From Rhabdaerophilum calidifontis (lineage in GTDB: Bacteria; Pseudomonadota; Alphaproteobacteria; Rhizobiales; Beijerinckiaceae): a stretch of 64,000 nucleotides of DNA. This document shows positions 53,399-63,307 of this stretch, piece by piece. The stretch is taken from positions 434,001 through 498,000 of the forward strand of contig NZ_VTRS01000001.1 in the NCBI RefSeq assembly GCF_008641065.1. The letters are read 5' to 3'. Position numbers and translations under genes: made by a program. The number at the start of each line of letters is the position of its first letter. Position 1 is the stretch's first letter. The notes beneath the pieces are model-generated. The model ran no database searches and had not been told where the DNA came from. It was given only the letters and a program-made list of their open reading frames with translations.

Positions 53399-55192
53399 AT
53401 GACCGACGCGACGCTCGCGCAGGATGAGGCGAAACCCGGCCGCCGGCCACGCCTCGATTTCGGATCGCTCGCCCGGCTCGCCCCCTTTCTCGCGGCCGAG
53501 CGCGGTCGGATCGTGCTGGCGCTCGCCGCGCTGGCGGCCGCCGCGGCCATCACCCTCGCGGTGCCCCTTGCCGTGCGGCGGATGGTCGATTTCGGGTTCT
53601 CCGCCGATGCGCGCAGCCTTGTCGACGCCTATTTCGGGGTGATCGTGCTGCTGACGCTCGGCCTCGCGCTGGCTTCGAGCCTGCGCTATTATCTGGTGAT
53701 GACCATCGGGGAGCGCGTCGTCGCGAGGCTGCGGACGGCGGTGTTCGACCGGATCATGCGGCTCGACGGCGCCTTCTTCGACTCCGCCCGATCGGGCGAG
53801 ATCGTCTCGCGCCTCACAGCTGATACGGTGCAGCTCAAATCGACCTTCGGCGCCAGCGCCTCGATCGCGCTGCGCAACCTCATCCTGCTTGTCGGCGCAG
53901 TGGTGATGATGATCGTGACCTCGCCGACATTGTCCGCCTATGTGCTGCTGGCGATTCCGGCCATCGTGCTGCCGCTGGTCGCGGCCGGCCGCGGCGTGAG
54001 CCGCCGTTCGCGCGCGGCGCAGGACAGCCTTGCCGAGGCCGTGGCCTTCGCGTCCGAGCGCATCGGCGCGGTGCGGGTGGTGCAGGGGCTCGGCGGCGAG
54101 GCGGCGGCGGGGCGGCGCTTCGCCGCGGTGGTCGAGGCGGCCTATGACGCGGCGCGCGGCGCCACCACCGCGCGCGCCTGGCTGACGGGCGTGCTCATCT
54201 TCCTCGTTTTCGCGAGCATCACCTTCGTGCTCTGGACCGGCGCCAAGGCGGTGATCGCTGGTGAGATGACCGCCGGGCGGCTGTCGCAATTCGTGCTCTT
54301 CGCGGTGTTCGCGGCCAGCGCGCTCGGCCAGCTTTCCGAAGTCTATGGCGAACTTGCGCAGGCGAGCGGCGCGGCCGGGCGGCTGGCGGACCTGCTGGCG
54401 ACCGAGCCGCGGGTGGTCGAGCCGGCAGCGCCGCTTGCGCCGATGCGGCCGGCGCGCGGCGCGATCCGGTTCGAGGGGATCCGCTTCGCCTATCCCGGCG
54501 CACCGGACCGGCCGGTCCTGGGGCCGCTCGATCTCGTGATCCGGCCAGGCGAAAGGGTCGCGATCGTCGGGCCGTCGGGCGCCGGCAAGACCTCGATCTT
54601 CCAGCTCCTGATGCGGTTCTACGACCCCGATGCCGGCGCCATCCTGATCGACGACGTGCCGGTGGCGCGGATGCGGCTTGCGGAGCTGCGCGGCCTGATC
54701 GCCATGGTGCCGCAGGATCCGGTGATCTTCGCCGAGACAATCGCCGAGAATATCCGCCTCGCGCGGCCGGAAGCCGATGACGAGGCCGTGCAGGCCGCGG
54801 CCGAGCAGGCGGCGGTGACGGCGTTCACCGCGCGCCTGCCGGAGGGGCTCTCGACCCTGGTCGGCGAGCGCGGCATCACGCTGTCCGGCGGTGAGCGGCA
54901 GCGGATCGCGATCGCCCGCGCCATCCTGCGCGACGCGCCGATCCTGATCCTCGACGAGGCGACCTCGGCGCTCGATGCCGAGAACGAGCGCGCGGTGCAG
55001 GCGGCGCTCGCGCGGGCCATGGCGGGGCGCACGGCTCTCGTCATCGCGCATCGGCTGGCGACGATCCGGGACGCGGACCGCATCCTCGTGCTGGATCGCG
55101 GCCGGATCGTCGAGGAGGGCACGCATGAGACGCTGAACGCCGCCGGCGGCCTTTATGCGCGCCTCGCCGCGCTCCAGTTCACCGCCGCCTGA
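53399..55192 (+). CDS. ABC exporter, fused membrane and ATPase domains (MsbA-like)
   Basis: A 597-aa ABC transporter half. The TM domain has six helices ([83 protein letters not shown] and others). The ATPase has Walker [10 protein letters not shown], the [16 protein letters not shown] signature, Walker B LILDEATS and the switch histidine in VIAHRLAT. It likely exports lipids or drugs as a homodimer. ATG 53399 ([10 protein letters not shown]) is preferred; ATG 53312 is an alternative. The substrate is unknown. Confidence 0.9.
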   Translation: MTDATLAQDEAKPGRRPRLDFGSLARLAPFLAAERGRIVLALAALAAAAAITLAVPLAVRRMVDFGFSADARSLVDAYFGVIVLLTLGLALASSLRYYLVMTIGERVVARLRTAVFDRIMRLDGAFFDSARSGEIVSRLTADTVQLKSTFGASASIALRNLILLVGAVVMMIVTSPTLSAYVLLAIPAIVLPLVAAGRGVSRRSRAAQDSLAEAVAFASERIGAVRVVQGLGGEAAAGRRFAAVVEAAYDAARGATTARAWLTGVLIFLVFASITFVLWTGAKAVIAGEMTAGRLSQFVLFAVFAASALGQLSEVYGELAQASGAAGRLADLLATEPRVVEPAAPLAPMRPARGAIRFEGIRFAYPGAPDRPVLGPLDLVIRPGERVAIVGPSGAGKTSIFQLLMRFYDPDAGAILIDDVPVARMRLAELRGLIAMVPQDPVIFAETIAENIRLARPEADDEAVQAAAEQAAVTAFTARLPEGLSTLVGERGITLSGGERQRIAIARAILRDAPILILDEATSALDAENERAVQAALARAMAGRTALVIAHRLATIRDADRILVLDRGRIVEEGTHETLNAAGGLYARLAALQFTAA

Positions 55193-55205
55193 GCGGGTGC
55201 GCGGA

Positions 55206-56225
55206 TCAACGTTCGGTGAGCTTCAGCTCCAGGCGACGGTTGCGGGCGAGCGCTTCCGGGCTGTCGCCGAAATCGATCGGCGCGAATTCGCCGAACCCGG
55301 CGGCGACCAGCCGCTGCGGCGAAACGCCCTTCGAGGCGAGATAGCGCACCACGGCAATGGCGCGCGCCGAGGAGAGTTCCCAATTGTCCTTGAAGCGGCC
55401 GAGGCCCGATAGCGGGCGCTTGTCGGTGTGCCCGTCGATCCGCGCGACCCAGGCGATGTCGGGCGGGATCGTGCGCTCCAGTTCGCTCAGCGCGCCGGCC
55501 AGCTTGTCGAGCTCCTCCTTGCCGGCATTCTCCAGTTCATCGGCGCCCGAACCGAAGAAGATTTCCGACTGAAAGACGAAGCGGTCGCCGACGATGCGGA
55601 CATCCGGCCGATTGCCGAGCACCGTGCGCAGCCGCCCGAAAAAGTCCGAGCGGTAGCGGCTCAGCTCCTGGACGCGCTGTGCCAGAGCGACGTTAAGCCG
55701 GCTACCAAGATCGGCGATCCGGACCTGCGCGTCCTTCTCGCGCGTCTCGGCGGTGGCGAGCGCGTTTTCGAGCGCCTGCAATTGCTGCCGCATCGCCGCG
55801 ACTTGCTGGTTGAGCAGCTCGACCTCGCGCAGGGCGCGTGCGGCGATGTTGCGCTCGTTTTCGACCGCGCGGACGAGTTCGGAGGCGCGGTCCTGCTCGC
55901 GTCCGATCCCGGCGGCGATGCCGGCGAGGCGCTCGCGCTCGGCGCGCTCGGCCTCGAGCGTCGCGACCAGCGCGGTGAGGCGGCGCTCGCCCTCCTCCTT
56001 CGAGGTTTTCTCCAGCGCCAGGAGATCGGTCAGTTCGGCGATGCGCTGGTTGAGGCGCTGGAGGAAATCATCCTTGCCGGCGATCTCGCGGCTGATGAAG
56101 AACTGCCCGAGCATGAAGACGGCGAGCAGGAAGATGAAGACCAGCAGCAGGGTCGAGAGCGCGTCGACGAAGCCCGGCCAGTAATCGATGCCGCGCTCGC
56201 GGCCTCGGGTCCGTCCGAGCGCCAT
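55206..56225 (-). CDS. OmpA/MotB-like peptidoglycan-binding protein (ZorB-like) with N-terminal helix
   Basis: A 339-aa protein. A single TM helix GIDYWPGFVDALSTLLLVFIFLLAVFML contains a conserved aspartate (D21) as in MotB/ZorB, followed by a 130-residue periplasmic coiled coil (LQRLNQRIAELTDLLALEKTSKEEGERRL). The C-terminal OmpA domain includes FFGSGADELENAGKEELDKL, RIDGHTDKRPLSG, NWELSSARAIAVVRYL and ARNRRLELKL. It is the partner of the ExbB-like gene starting 1 bp upstream. It is predicted to couple a proton flux to peptidoglycan. Its role is unknown. Confidence 0.88.
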   Translation of the reverse strand: MALGRTRGRERGIDYWPGFVDALSTLLLVFIFLLAVFMLGQFFISREIAGKDDFLQRLNQRIAELTDLLALEKTSKEEGERRLTALVATLEAERAERERLAGIAAGIGREQDRASELVRAVENERNIAARALREVELLNQQVAAMRQQLQALENALATAETREKDAQVRIADLGSRLNVALAQRVQELSRYRSDFFGRLRTVLGNRPDVRIVGDRFVFQSEIFFGSGADELENAGKEELDKLAGALSELERTIPPDIAWVARIDGHTDKRPLSGLGRFKDNWELSSARAIAVVRYLASKGVSPQRLVAAGFGEFAPIDFGDSPEALARNRRLELKLTER

Positions 56226-56226
56226 G

Positions 56227-57237
56227 TCACTCGCTCCGCTTCTCGCCGGCGGGCGCGGGATCGCGGGCCGGGGATGCGGGCCGCTCCTCCCGGGTGAGCT
56301 TCTCGAGCAACCGCTTGAGATCGGCCTGCTGGGCGGCCTGCGCCTCGACCCAGGTCCGGATCATCTGCTGCTCGTTGCGCATGTGCTGGACCATGGCCTG
56401 GATGCCCTCGGCGAGGCTGGCGATCGCCTGGCTGGCATTGCGCCCCGCCCCGGCTTCGCTCACCGCGCGCGAGATGCCGTCGAGCGTCTGGCGCAGTTCG
56501 GCGGGGGCGCCGCCGCCCGCGGGCTGGTCCTGAACGGTCGAGGAGAGCCATTCCTCGACCTCGTAGAAGAAGCGGCTCTGGGCCTGCCCGGCCTGGAGAT
56601 CGAGGAAGCCCAGCGTCAGCGAACCGGCGAGCCCGAACAGCGAGGACGAGAACGCGATGCCCATGCCGCCGAGCGGCGCGGCGAGGCTGCGCTTCAATTC
56701 ATCGAACAGCGTGTTGTTGTCGCCGGCGCTCGGCAGTTTCTCGATCACGCCGCCGATCGAACTCACGGTTTCGATCAAGCCCCAGAACGTGCCGAGCAGA
56801 CCGAGGAACACCAGCAGCCCGGTGAGATAGCGCGCGAGTTCGCGCGATTCGTCGAGCCGACCGCCGATCGAATCCAGCACCGAGCGCAGGGTGAGGGTCG
56901 AGATGCCCGTCCGGCCGGCGCGGTCGCCGAGTAGCGCGGCCATCGGCGCCAGCAGCAGCGGCTCGGGCGGGGCGGGCCGGGTCTCGTCGGGATGGATGCG
57001 GCTGTTCACCCAGCGGATCTCGCGGAAGAGCCGCGTCACCTGCGCCAGCGAGAACACGATGCCGAGCAGCAGCACCAGCAGGATGACGCTGTTGAGCGCT
57101 GCATTCGCCCAGAAGGCGACGATGACCTGTTTCTGGATCACCAGCAGGATCAGCCCGGCCAGCACGAGAAACACGATCATGCGGAACAGGAAGAGCCCCG
57201 GAGAGGTCAGGGTTCGGCTGCCGCGCGGTTTTGCCAT
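56227..57237 (-). CDS. ExbB/MotA-like membrane protein (ZorA-like)
   Basis: A 336-aa protein with four TM segments: LFLFRMIVFLVLAGLILLVIQ, AALNSVILLVLLLGIVFSLAQV, YLTGLLVFLGLLGTFWGLIETVS and MGIAFSSSLFGLAGSLTLGFLDLQ. The third and fourth resemble the MotA/TolQ/ExbB proton-channel helices. A C-terminal coiled coil (MVQHMRNEQQMIRTWVEAQAAQQADLKRLLEKLTREE) is cytoplasmic. It starts at 57237 and ends 1 bp before the OmpA-like gene. Together they form a membrane motor-like unit of unknown purpose, distinct from TolQR in the same window. Confidence 0.85.
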   Translation of the reverse strand: MAKPRGSRTLTSPGLFLFRMIVFLVLAGLILLVIQKQVIVAFWANAALNSVILLVLLLGIVFSLAQVTRLFREIRWVNSRIHPDETRPAPPEPLLLAPMAALLGDRAGRTGISTLTLRSVLDSIGGRLDESRELARYLTGLLVFLGLLGTFWGLIETVSSIGGVIEKLPSAGDNNTLFDELKRSLAAPLGGMGIAFSSSLFGLAGSLTLGFLDLQAGQAQSRFFYEVEEWLSSTVQDQPAGGGAPAELRQTLDGISRAVSEAGAGRNASQAIASLAEGIQAMVQHMRNEQQMIRTWVEAQAAQQADLKRLLEKLTREERPASPARDPAPAGEKRSE

Positions 57238-57337
57238 GCTTTCATCCTTGCCGTCGGATCCGCCCGGAATCACGGGCCTGCCCGCGCCGGTAGTCAAGAC
57301 CGATAACACGCCGATGGCAATCTTGGATGAAAGGCGT

Positions 57338-58150
57338 TCAGGCCCGCGCCTTGGCGAGGAGGTGCAACAATTCGGCGTGGATCGCCTCGTTGCCGGCGGT
57401 GACGGCGCGGCCGTCGAAGATCGCGGCCGAGCCGTCCGGCGCGGTCGCGAAACCGCCCGCCTCGCGGATGAGCAGGATGCCGGCCGCCATGTCCCAGGGC
57501 GAGAGGTTGCGCTCCCAGAACCCGTCGAGCCGGCCTGCCGCGACAAAGGCGAGATCAAGCGCCGCCGCGCCCATGCGGCGGATGCCGGCGCAACGCGGCA
57601 TGATGCCGGCAAGCTCGCGCACGAACAAAGCGGGGTCGCCGCGCCCGGCATGCGGGACGCCGCAGCCGATCACCGCCTCGGCCATATCCTTGCGCGGCGA
57701 GACGCGCAGGCGGAAATTGTCGCGGCTCGTCGGTCCCGTCGCGAAGGCGCCCTGTCCCTTCTCGGCGATGAACATCTCCTCGGTCGCGGGGTTGTAGACC
57801 AGCCCGGCGACGATCTCCCCATCCCGTTCGAGGCCGATCGAGATCGCGAATTGCGCGATTCCGTGCAGGAAGTTGGTCGTGCCGTCGAGCGGGTCGATGA
57901 TGAAGCGATGGGTCTTGTCGCTGCCCTCAACCGCGCCCTCCTCCTCCATCAGGAAGCCGTAGCCGGGCCGCGCCTTCGACAATTCCTGGAACAGGATGCG
58001 CTCGGCGCGCTTGTCGGCCTCCGAGACGAAATCGCCCGGCCCCTTCTTGGAGATGGTCAGGCTCGCAAGCTCGGCGAAATCGCGCTTGAGGCCCTTGCCG
58101 GCCTTGAGCGCGGCGGCGGTCATGACATTCATCAGCGGTGAGCGCAGCAT
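57338..58150 (-). CDS. suhB: inositol monophosphatase family protein
   Basis: A 270-aa phosphatase of the inositol monophosphatase fold. The metal-binding motifs are EEEGAVEG, IIDPLDGTTNFLHGIAQFAISI and the C-terminal SPWDMAAGILLIREAGG. It dephosphorylates inositol-1-P or a related sugar phosphate, or acts in rRNA maturation as SuhB in E. coli. The start at 58150 (MLRSPLMNVM) fits the family; the frame further upstream is not conserved. It follows the ThiE-like gene by 71 bp. Confidence 0.9.
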   Translation of the reverse strand: MLRSPLMNVMTAAALKAGKGLKRDFAELASLTISKKGPGDFVSEADKRAERILFQELSKARPGYGFLMEEEGAVEGSDKTHRFIIDPLDGTTNFLHGIAQFAISIGLERDGEIVAGLVYNPATEEMFIAEKGQGAFATGPTSRDNFRLRVSPRKDMAEAVIGCGVPHAGRGDPALFVRELAGIMPRCAGIRRMGAAALDLAFVAAGRLDGFWERNLSPWDMAAGILLIREAGGFATAPDGSAAIFDGRAVTAGNEAIHAELLHLLAKARA

Positions 58151-58221
58151 GGGGCGTTCCGGTTCGGAAAGGGGCGGGAAGGCTGTCGCGGAAATCGGCG
58201 CCGAAGGCAAGCCCGGTGGGC

Positions 58222-58860
58222 TCAGGGTGCCGGGGCGGGGCCGGCGGCGCGGGCCTTGGCCGCGCGGCGGGCGCGGGCGATCGTCTCCGCCGGGTCCGCC
58301 GTCTCGAAGAGCCAGGGGCCCAGCGCGATGAATTCCGCGCCGGTGGCGGCGAGCGGAGCGACCGATTCGAGATCCGGGGCGTAGGCGATGCAGGGCGTGT
58401 TGAAGATCGCGGCCCACCATTCCGCCCGCTCGACGACCTGCGCAAGCGGCGGCACCGAGCCGTCGCCGCGCGGCTCGCCGAACATCACGTAATCCACGTC
58501 CATCTCGCCGGCCTCCATCGCGTCGTGCCGCGCCTTGAGCCCGCCGATGCCGACGATCCGGTCCGGCTTCAGCGCCGCGACCGCCTCCGCGAGGCGTGGG
58601 CCGGGGGCGGCGACATGCACGCCGTCGATCCCGAGCCGGGCGACGAGGCGCGGATCCTCCGGCGCCTCGATCAGCAGGGCGATTCCCGCCTCCTGGACGA
58701 GCGGCCTCAGCGGCGGGATGACCCGTTTCGGATCGGCCTGCGGCGCGAGGCGCAGCAGCACGACATCCAGCGCTCCGGTCGCGATCACGGATTCGAGCAG
58801 CGGCCGGAAGGCCTGCGGGTCGGCGACGGGGGGCGTGATGAGGAAAAATTGCGGAACCAT
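58222..58860 (-). CDS. thiamine phosphate synthase-like protein (ThiE/TenI fold)
   Basis: A 212-aa TIM-barrel-type protein: FFLITPPVADPQAFRPLLESVIATGALDVVLLRL, ALLIEAPEDPRLVARLGIDGVHVAAPG and the end FIALGPWLFETADPAE. The DGVHV segment is the pyrophosphate/thiazole-P site of the family, but the ThiE GxSxH and GPxxxTxTK motifs are not intact. It may therefore be a diverged enzyme or a TenI-like protein and not an active ThiE. The start at 58860 (MVPQFFLITPP) is chosen over 58908. It lies between fba and suhB. Confidence 0.7.
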   Translation of the reverse strand: MVPQFFLITPPVADPQAFRPLLESVIATGALDVVLLRLAPQADPKRVIPPLRPLVQEAGIALLIEAPEDPRLVARLGIDGVHVAAPGPRLAEAVAALKPDRIVGIGGLKARHDAMEAGEMDVDYVMFGEPRGDGSVPPLAQVVERAEWWAAIFNTPCIAYAPDLESVAPLAATGAEFIALGPWLFETADPAETIARARRAAKARAAGPAPAP

Positions 58861-58875
58861 GTCAGAAGCATGCCA

Positions 58876-58918
58876 TAAAAGACGACGAAGGGCGAATGCC
58901 GGCGGCACTCGCCCTTCG
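58876..58918 (-). terminator. hairpin terminator after fba
   Basis: A long stem CGAAGGGCGA / TCGCCCTTCG, continued inward by TGCC / GGCA after one mismatch, is followed on the minus strand by TCGTCTTTT. It lies between the fba stop and the ThiE-like gene, so it probably ends or attenuates the tkt-gap-pgk-fba transcript. Confidence 0.65.
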
Positions 58919-58937
58919 CGGACGGAAGGTGAGGGTG

Positions 58938-60005
58938 TTACGCGATCTTCGGGTCGAGATCGCCCGAGGCGTAGCGCTTCGCCATCTCGGCGAGCGGGAC
59001 GATCTTCTTGATCTTGCCCGCCTGGCCGGCGGTGTTGAATTCCTCGAGCCGCTGGCGGCAGAGCCTGGTCATCGCCTCCATGGCCGGCTTGAGATATTTG
59101 CGCGGGTCGAACTCGCCGGGTTCCTCCGCAAGCACGCGGCGGATCTGCCCGGTCATCGCCATGCGGTTGTCGGTGTCGATGTTGATCTTGCGGACGCCGT
59201 TCTTGATGCCGCGCTGGATCTCTTCCACCGGGACGCCCCAGGTCGGCTTCATCTTGCCGCCGAACCGGTTGATGATGTCCTGCAAGTCCTGCGGCACGCT
59301 CGACGAGCCATGCATCACGAGATGGGTATTGGGAAGCTTGCGGTGGATTTCCTCGATCACATGCATCGCGAGGATCGCGCCGTCCGGTTTGCGCGAGAAC
59401 TTGTAGGCGCCGTGGCTGGTGCCCATGGCGATTGCGAGCGCATCGACCTTGGTTTCCTTCACGAACTTGACCGCCTCGTCCGGGTTGGTGAGAAGCTGGT
59501 CGTGGCTGAGCTTGCCTTCGGCGCCATGGCCGTCTTCCTTGTCGCCCATCCCGGTTTCGAGGCTGCCCAGCACCCCGAGTTCGCCCTCGACCGAAATCCC
59601 GCCGAGATGGGCCATCTCGACGACCTTTTTCGTCACGCCGACATTGTAATCCCAGTCGCCCGGCGTCTTGCCGTCGGCCTTGAGCGAGCCGTCCATCATC
59701 ACCGAGGTGAAGCCGGCCTGGATCGCGGTCATGCAGGTTGCCGGCTCATTGCCGTGGTCGAGATGCACGCAGACCGGGATATGCGGGTAGATTTCGGTCA
59801 CCGCGTCCATCATGTGCTTGAGCATGATGTCGTGGGCATAGGCACGCGCGCCGCGGCTTGCCTGGATGATCACCGGCGCATCGACCGCATCGCAGGCCGC
59901 CATGATGGCCAGCGCCTGCTCCATGTTGTTGATGTTGAAGGCGGGAACGCCGTAATCATGCTCGGCGGCATGGTCGAGCAATTGGCGAAGGGTGATACGG
60001 GCCAT
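58938..60005 (-). CDS. fba: class II fructose-bisphosphate aldolase
   Basis: A 355-aa zinc aldolase of the CbbA type. The zinc ligands appear in [14 protein letters not shown] and later [10 protein letters not shown] and [13 protein letters not shown]; the substrate loops are [18 protein letters not shown] and [16 protein letters not shown]. It interconverts fructose-1,6-bisphosphate and the triose phosphates, and often also sedoheptulose bisphosphate. ATG 60005 has AGAGGG upstream. It follows pgk by 27 bp in the central-carbon operon. Confidence 0.96.
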   Translation of the reverse strand: MARITLRQLLDHAAEHDYGVPAFNINNMEQALAIMAACDAVDAPVIIQASRGARAYAHDIMLKHMMDAVTEIYPHIPVCVHLDHGNEPATCMTAIQAGFTSVMMDGSLKADGKTPGDWDYNVGVTKKVVEMAHLGGISVEGELGVLGSLETGMGDKEDGHGAEGKLSHDQLLTNPDEAVKFVKETKVDALAIAMGTSHGAYKFSRKPDGAILAMHVIEEIHRKLPNTHLVMHGSSSVPQDLQDIINRFGGKMKPTWGVPVEEIQRGIKNGVRKINIDTDNRMAMTGQIRRVLAEEPGEFDPRKYLKPAMEAMTRLCRQRLEEFNTAGQAGKIKKIVPLAEMAKRYASGDLDPKIA

Positions 60006-60032
60006 GTCGTTTCCCTCTTATGGTAAGCCGGC

Positions 60033-61241
60033 TTATTTCATGAGCGCCTTCACGCCCGGCAGGTCCTTGCCCTCCATCCATTCGAGGAAGGCGCCGCCGG
60101 CGGTCGAGACATAGGACATCTCCTCGGCGGCATGGGCGGCATTGAGCGCCGCGACCGTGTCGCCGCCGCCCGCCACCGAAACGAGCCGGCCTGCATCGGT
60201 GAGGTTCGCGGCCTTGCGGGCGATGGCAACCGTGCCGGAATCGAAGGGTTGAAGCTCGAAGGCGCCGACCGGGCCGTTCCAGACCAGGGTGGCCATCCGG
60301 TCCAGTGCCGATTCGATCGCCGCCACGGATTTCGGGCCGATATCGAGGATCATCTCGTCCGGCAGGACATGCGAGACATCGCCGACGCGGTGATCGGCAT
60401 GCGCCCGAAACTCTTTTGCTAGCAAAGCATCAACCGGCAGAAGGATTTCGCATCCAGAAATTCGGGCCTTCTCCTTGATCGCGCGGGCGGTTTCGGCGAG
60501 ATCATGCTCGCAGAGGCTCTTTCCGACAGGGATGCCGCGCGCGGCGAGGAAGGTGTTCGCCATGCCGCCGCCGATGACGAGGCAATCGACCTTGGTCACG
60601 AGATTGCCGAGCAGATCGAGCTTGGTCGAGACCTTGGCGCCACCGACAATGGCCATCACGGGGCGCTTCGGATTGCCGAGCGCGGCGTCGAGTGCTTTCA
60701 GTTCCGCTTCCATCGTCCGCCCGGCATAGGCCGGCAGGGCATGGGCAAGACCCTCGGTGGAAGCGTGGGCGCGATGCGCGGCGGAGAAGGCGTCGTTGAC
60801 ATAGGCATCGCCGAGCTTCGCCATGGCCTCGACCAGGGCCGGCCGGTTCTTCTCCTCGCCGGAATGGAAGCGCGTGTTCTCGAGGCAGAGGATCTCCCCG
60901 TCGCGCAGGGCGGCGACGGCGGCTTCCGCCTCCTCGCCAACACAGTTCCGCGCAAAGGCGACGGGCTGGCCGAGCCGGCGGGCGAGTTCCGCCGCGACGG
61001 GGGCGAGGCTCTCGGCGGGGTTGGCGCGCTCGGCGAAATTCTCGCCCTTCGGCCGGCCGAAATGCGCGAGGAGGATAACCCGGCCGCCGCGCCCGGCGAT
61101 ATCGCGCAGTGTCGGCAGGATGCGGTCGAGGCGCGTGGCGTCGGTGACCCGCCCATCCTCCATCGGCACGTTGAGATCGACGCGCACCAGCACGCGCTTG
61201 CCCTTGGGCTCCAAATCGTCGAGCGTGCGGAAAGTGGTCAT
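60033..61241 (-). CDS. pgk: phosphoglycerate kinase
   Basis: A 402-aa kinase. Hallmarks are [23 protein letters not shown], the catalytic arginine block, [41 protein letters not shown] and the nucleotide loop [17 protein letters not shown]. It makes ATP from 1,3-bisphosphoglycerate. The start is uncertain: an 18-bp tandem duplication gives three in-frame ATG codons (61277, 61259, 61241), each preceded by GAGGCC and AGGACC or equivalent. ATG 61241 matches the family N-terminus (MTTFRTLDD), while ATG 61277 overlaps the upstream gene stop (ATGA). Confidence 0.95.
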   Translation of the reverse strand: MTTFRTLDDLEPKGKRVLVRVDLNVPMEDGRVTDATRLDRILPTLRDIAGRGGRVILLAHFGRPKGENFAERANPAESLAPVAAELARRLGQPVAFARNCVGEEAEAAVAALRDGEILCLENTRFHSGEEKNRPALVEAMAKLGDAYVNDAFSAAHRAHASTEGLAHALPAYAGRTMEAELKALDAALGNPKRPVMAIVGGAKVSTKLDLLGNLVTKVDCLVIGGGMANTFLAARGIPVGKSLCEHDLAETARAIKEKARISGCEILLPVDALLAKEFRAHADHRVGDVSHVLPDEMILDIGPKSVAAIESALDRMATLVWNGPVGAFELQPFDSGTVAIARKAANLTDAGRLVSVAGGGDTVAALNAAHAAEEMSYVSTAGGAFLEWMEGKDLPGVKALMK

Positions 61242-61274
61242 GGTCCTGGCCTCAATCATGGTCCTGGCCTCAAT
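61239..61274. repeat. 18-bp tandem duplication around the pgk start
   Basis: CATGGTCCTGGCCTCAAT occurs twice in tandem at 61239-61256 and 61257-61274, and the next bases (CATT) begin a third partial copy. On the minus strand each unit carries an AGG-type ribosome binding site and an ATG. Confidence 0.9.
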
Positions 61275-61831
61275 CATTCGGGAAGGCGGATGCCGGCGCG
61301 GATGGCGCGGAAATCCGCCAGCGCCGCCGCGAATTCGGCGCGGGTCGTGGCGCAGATCAGCGTCACGCGTCCTTTCGGCGTCTCCGCGAGCGAGACGAAG
61401 ACGCGGACATTCTCGTGGTCCGGGCCGGCCTTGGGCGCAGCGAGCAGTTCGAGCCCGCGATAGCCCCGGAGGGTGAAGCGGCCCTCATCGGTGATGCGGA
61501 ACACGAATTCGAACGCGGCCTTGGCGAGATTGACCCATTCCGGCCGCTCGATCAGCGCGTTGATCTCGGCGCGGGAGAGCTTGGCGTTGGCTTCGGCCTG
61601 CTTGAACCCTGCCTCGCAGAGATAATCCCCGGTGCCTGCCTTCGTCGGCCGCCCCGCGATCGGGTTCAGCCCGACCCCGATATCGAACTGCCGGCGATGG
61701 CCGGTCCGGGTGGCGGAATAGCCGGGAGGCGGCGCGAGGCCGAACCCCGTGGTGGCGTCGTCGAAGGCCGATGCGGCGCCCGCGGCCCCCAGCCCGGCAA
61801 GGGCGGCGGCGAGCGCGGCGACGCGCCTCAT
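61274..61831 (-). CDS. secreted protein of unknown function, between gap and pgk
   Basis: A 185-aa protein with signal peptide [22 protein letters not shown]. The mature part has a mixed alpha/beta composition, with cysteines in YLCEAGFK and TLICATTR that may form a disulfide, and the motif [24 protein letters not shown] do not recognise the family. Its start overlaps the stop of the preceding tail-anchored protein gene (ATGA) and its own stop overlaps the first pgk ATG (ATGA at 61274-61277), so it is translationally linked on both sides. Confidence 0.7.
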   Translation of the reverse strand: MRRVAALAAALAGLGAAGAASAFDDATTGFGLAPPPGYSATRTGHRRQFDIGVGLNPIAGRPTKAGTGDYLCEAGFKQAEANAKLSRAEINALIERPEWVNLAKAAFEFVFRITDEGRFTLRGYRGLELLAAPKAGPDHENVRVFVSLAETPKGRVTLICATTRAEFAAALADFRAIRAGIRLPE

Positions 61832-62208
61832 TTCGCGAGCCCCGGAAACAGCCTCAACACCAGCACGACGAGGATCGTCGTGGCCGCCGCCGTGACGAAG
61901 GCGGTGGCGATGAGCGCGGAGAAGCGCGGCACCTTGGCGACGGTTTTGCGCAGCCGCCCTACCTCGGCCGCGAGCTCGGCGGCGTCGACCCCGCGCGCCG
62001 CCTCCTCGACACGCTGGGCGGCGCGGTCGAGATTGTCCTGCGCGCGGCCGAACACCGCTTCATAGCGCGCGAACTTTTCCTCGATCCGCGCGGCCTTGTC
62101 CTCGATCCGCGACAATTGGTCGAGGGCGGAACGGGGAGCGGCCTTCGGCGCCGGTGCCGGCTCCGCGGTCGGATCAACCCCGATGCTCGGCTCGATACGA
62201 TCGTTCAT
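61828..62208 (-). CDS. tail-anchored coiled-coil protein of unknown function
   Basis: A 126-aa protein. A Pro/Ala-rich N-terminus is followed by a coiled coil (LSRIEDKAARIEEKFARYEAVFGRAQDNLDRAAQRVEEA) and a C-terminal hydrophobic helix (FSALIATAFVTAAATTILVVLVLRLF), consistent with a tail anchor in the inner membrane. The ATG at 62208 is chosen because the frame upstream is not conserved. It lies between gap and the secreted protein gene, and its stop overlaps the next start (ATGA). Confidence 0.7.
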   Translation of the reverse strand: MNDRIEPSIGVDPTAEPAPAPKAAPRSALDQLSRIEDKAARIEEKFARYEAVFGRAQDNLDRAAQRVEEAARGVDAAELAAEVGRLRKTVAKVPRFSALIATAFVTAAATTILVVLVLRLFPGLAK

Positions 62209-62234
62209 GGCCCGCTCCCGTGCTGCGGTTGTCG

Positions 62235-63242
<1,008 letters not shown>

Positions 63243-63307
63243 TTCATTCTCCTGGCCCTTATGGGCATGCCCGTCCCCACGCCGAGTGCGTGGATGGGCC
63301 GTGCCGA

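Noticed and set aside
55193-55205. A terminator after the ABC exporter
   Set aside because: The 13-bp convergent gap to the OmpA-like gene holds no hairpin with T-run.
55206-57237. A complete Zorya antiphage system
   Set aside because: Only the ZorA/ZorB-like pair is present; no ZorC, ZorD or ZorE homologue is found in the neighbouring genes, which are housekeeping.
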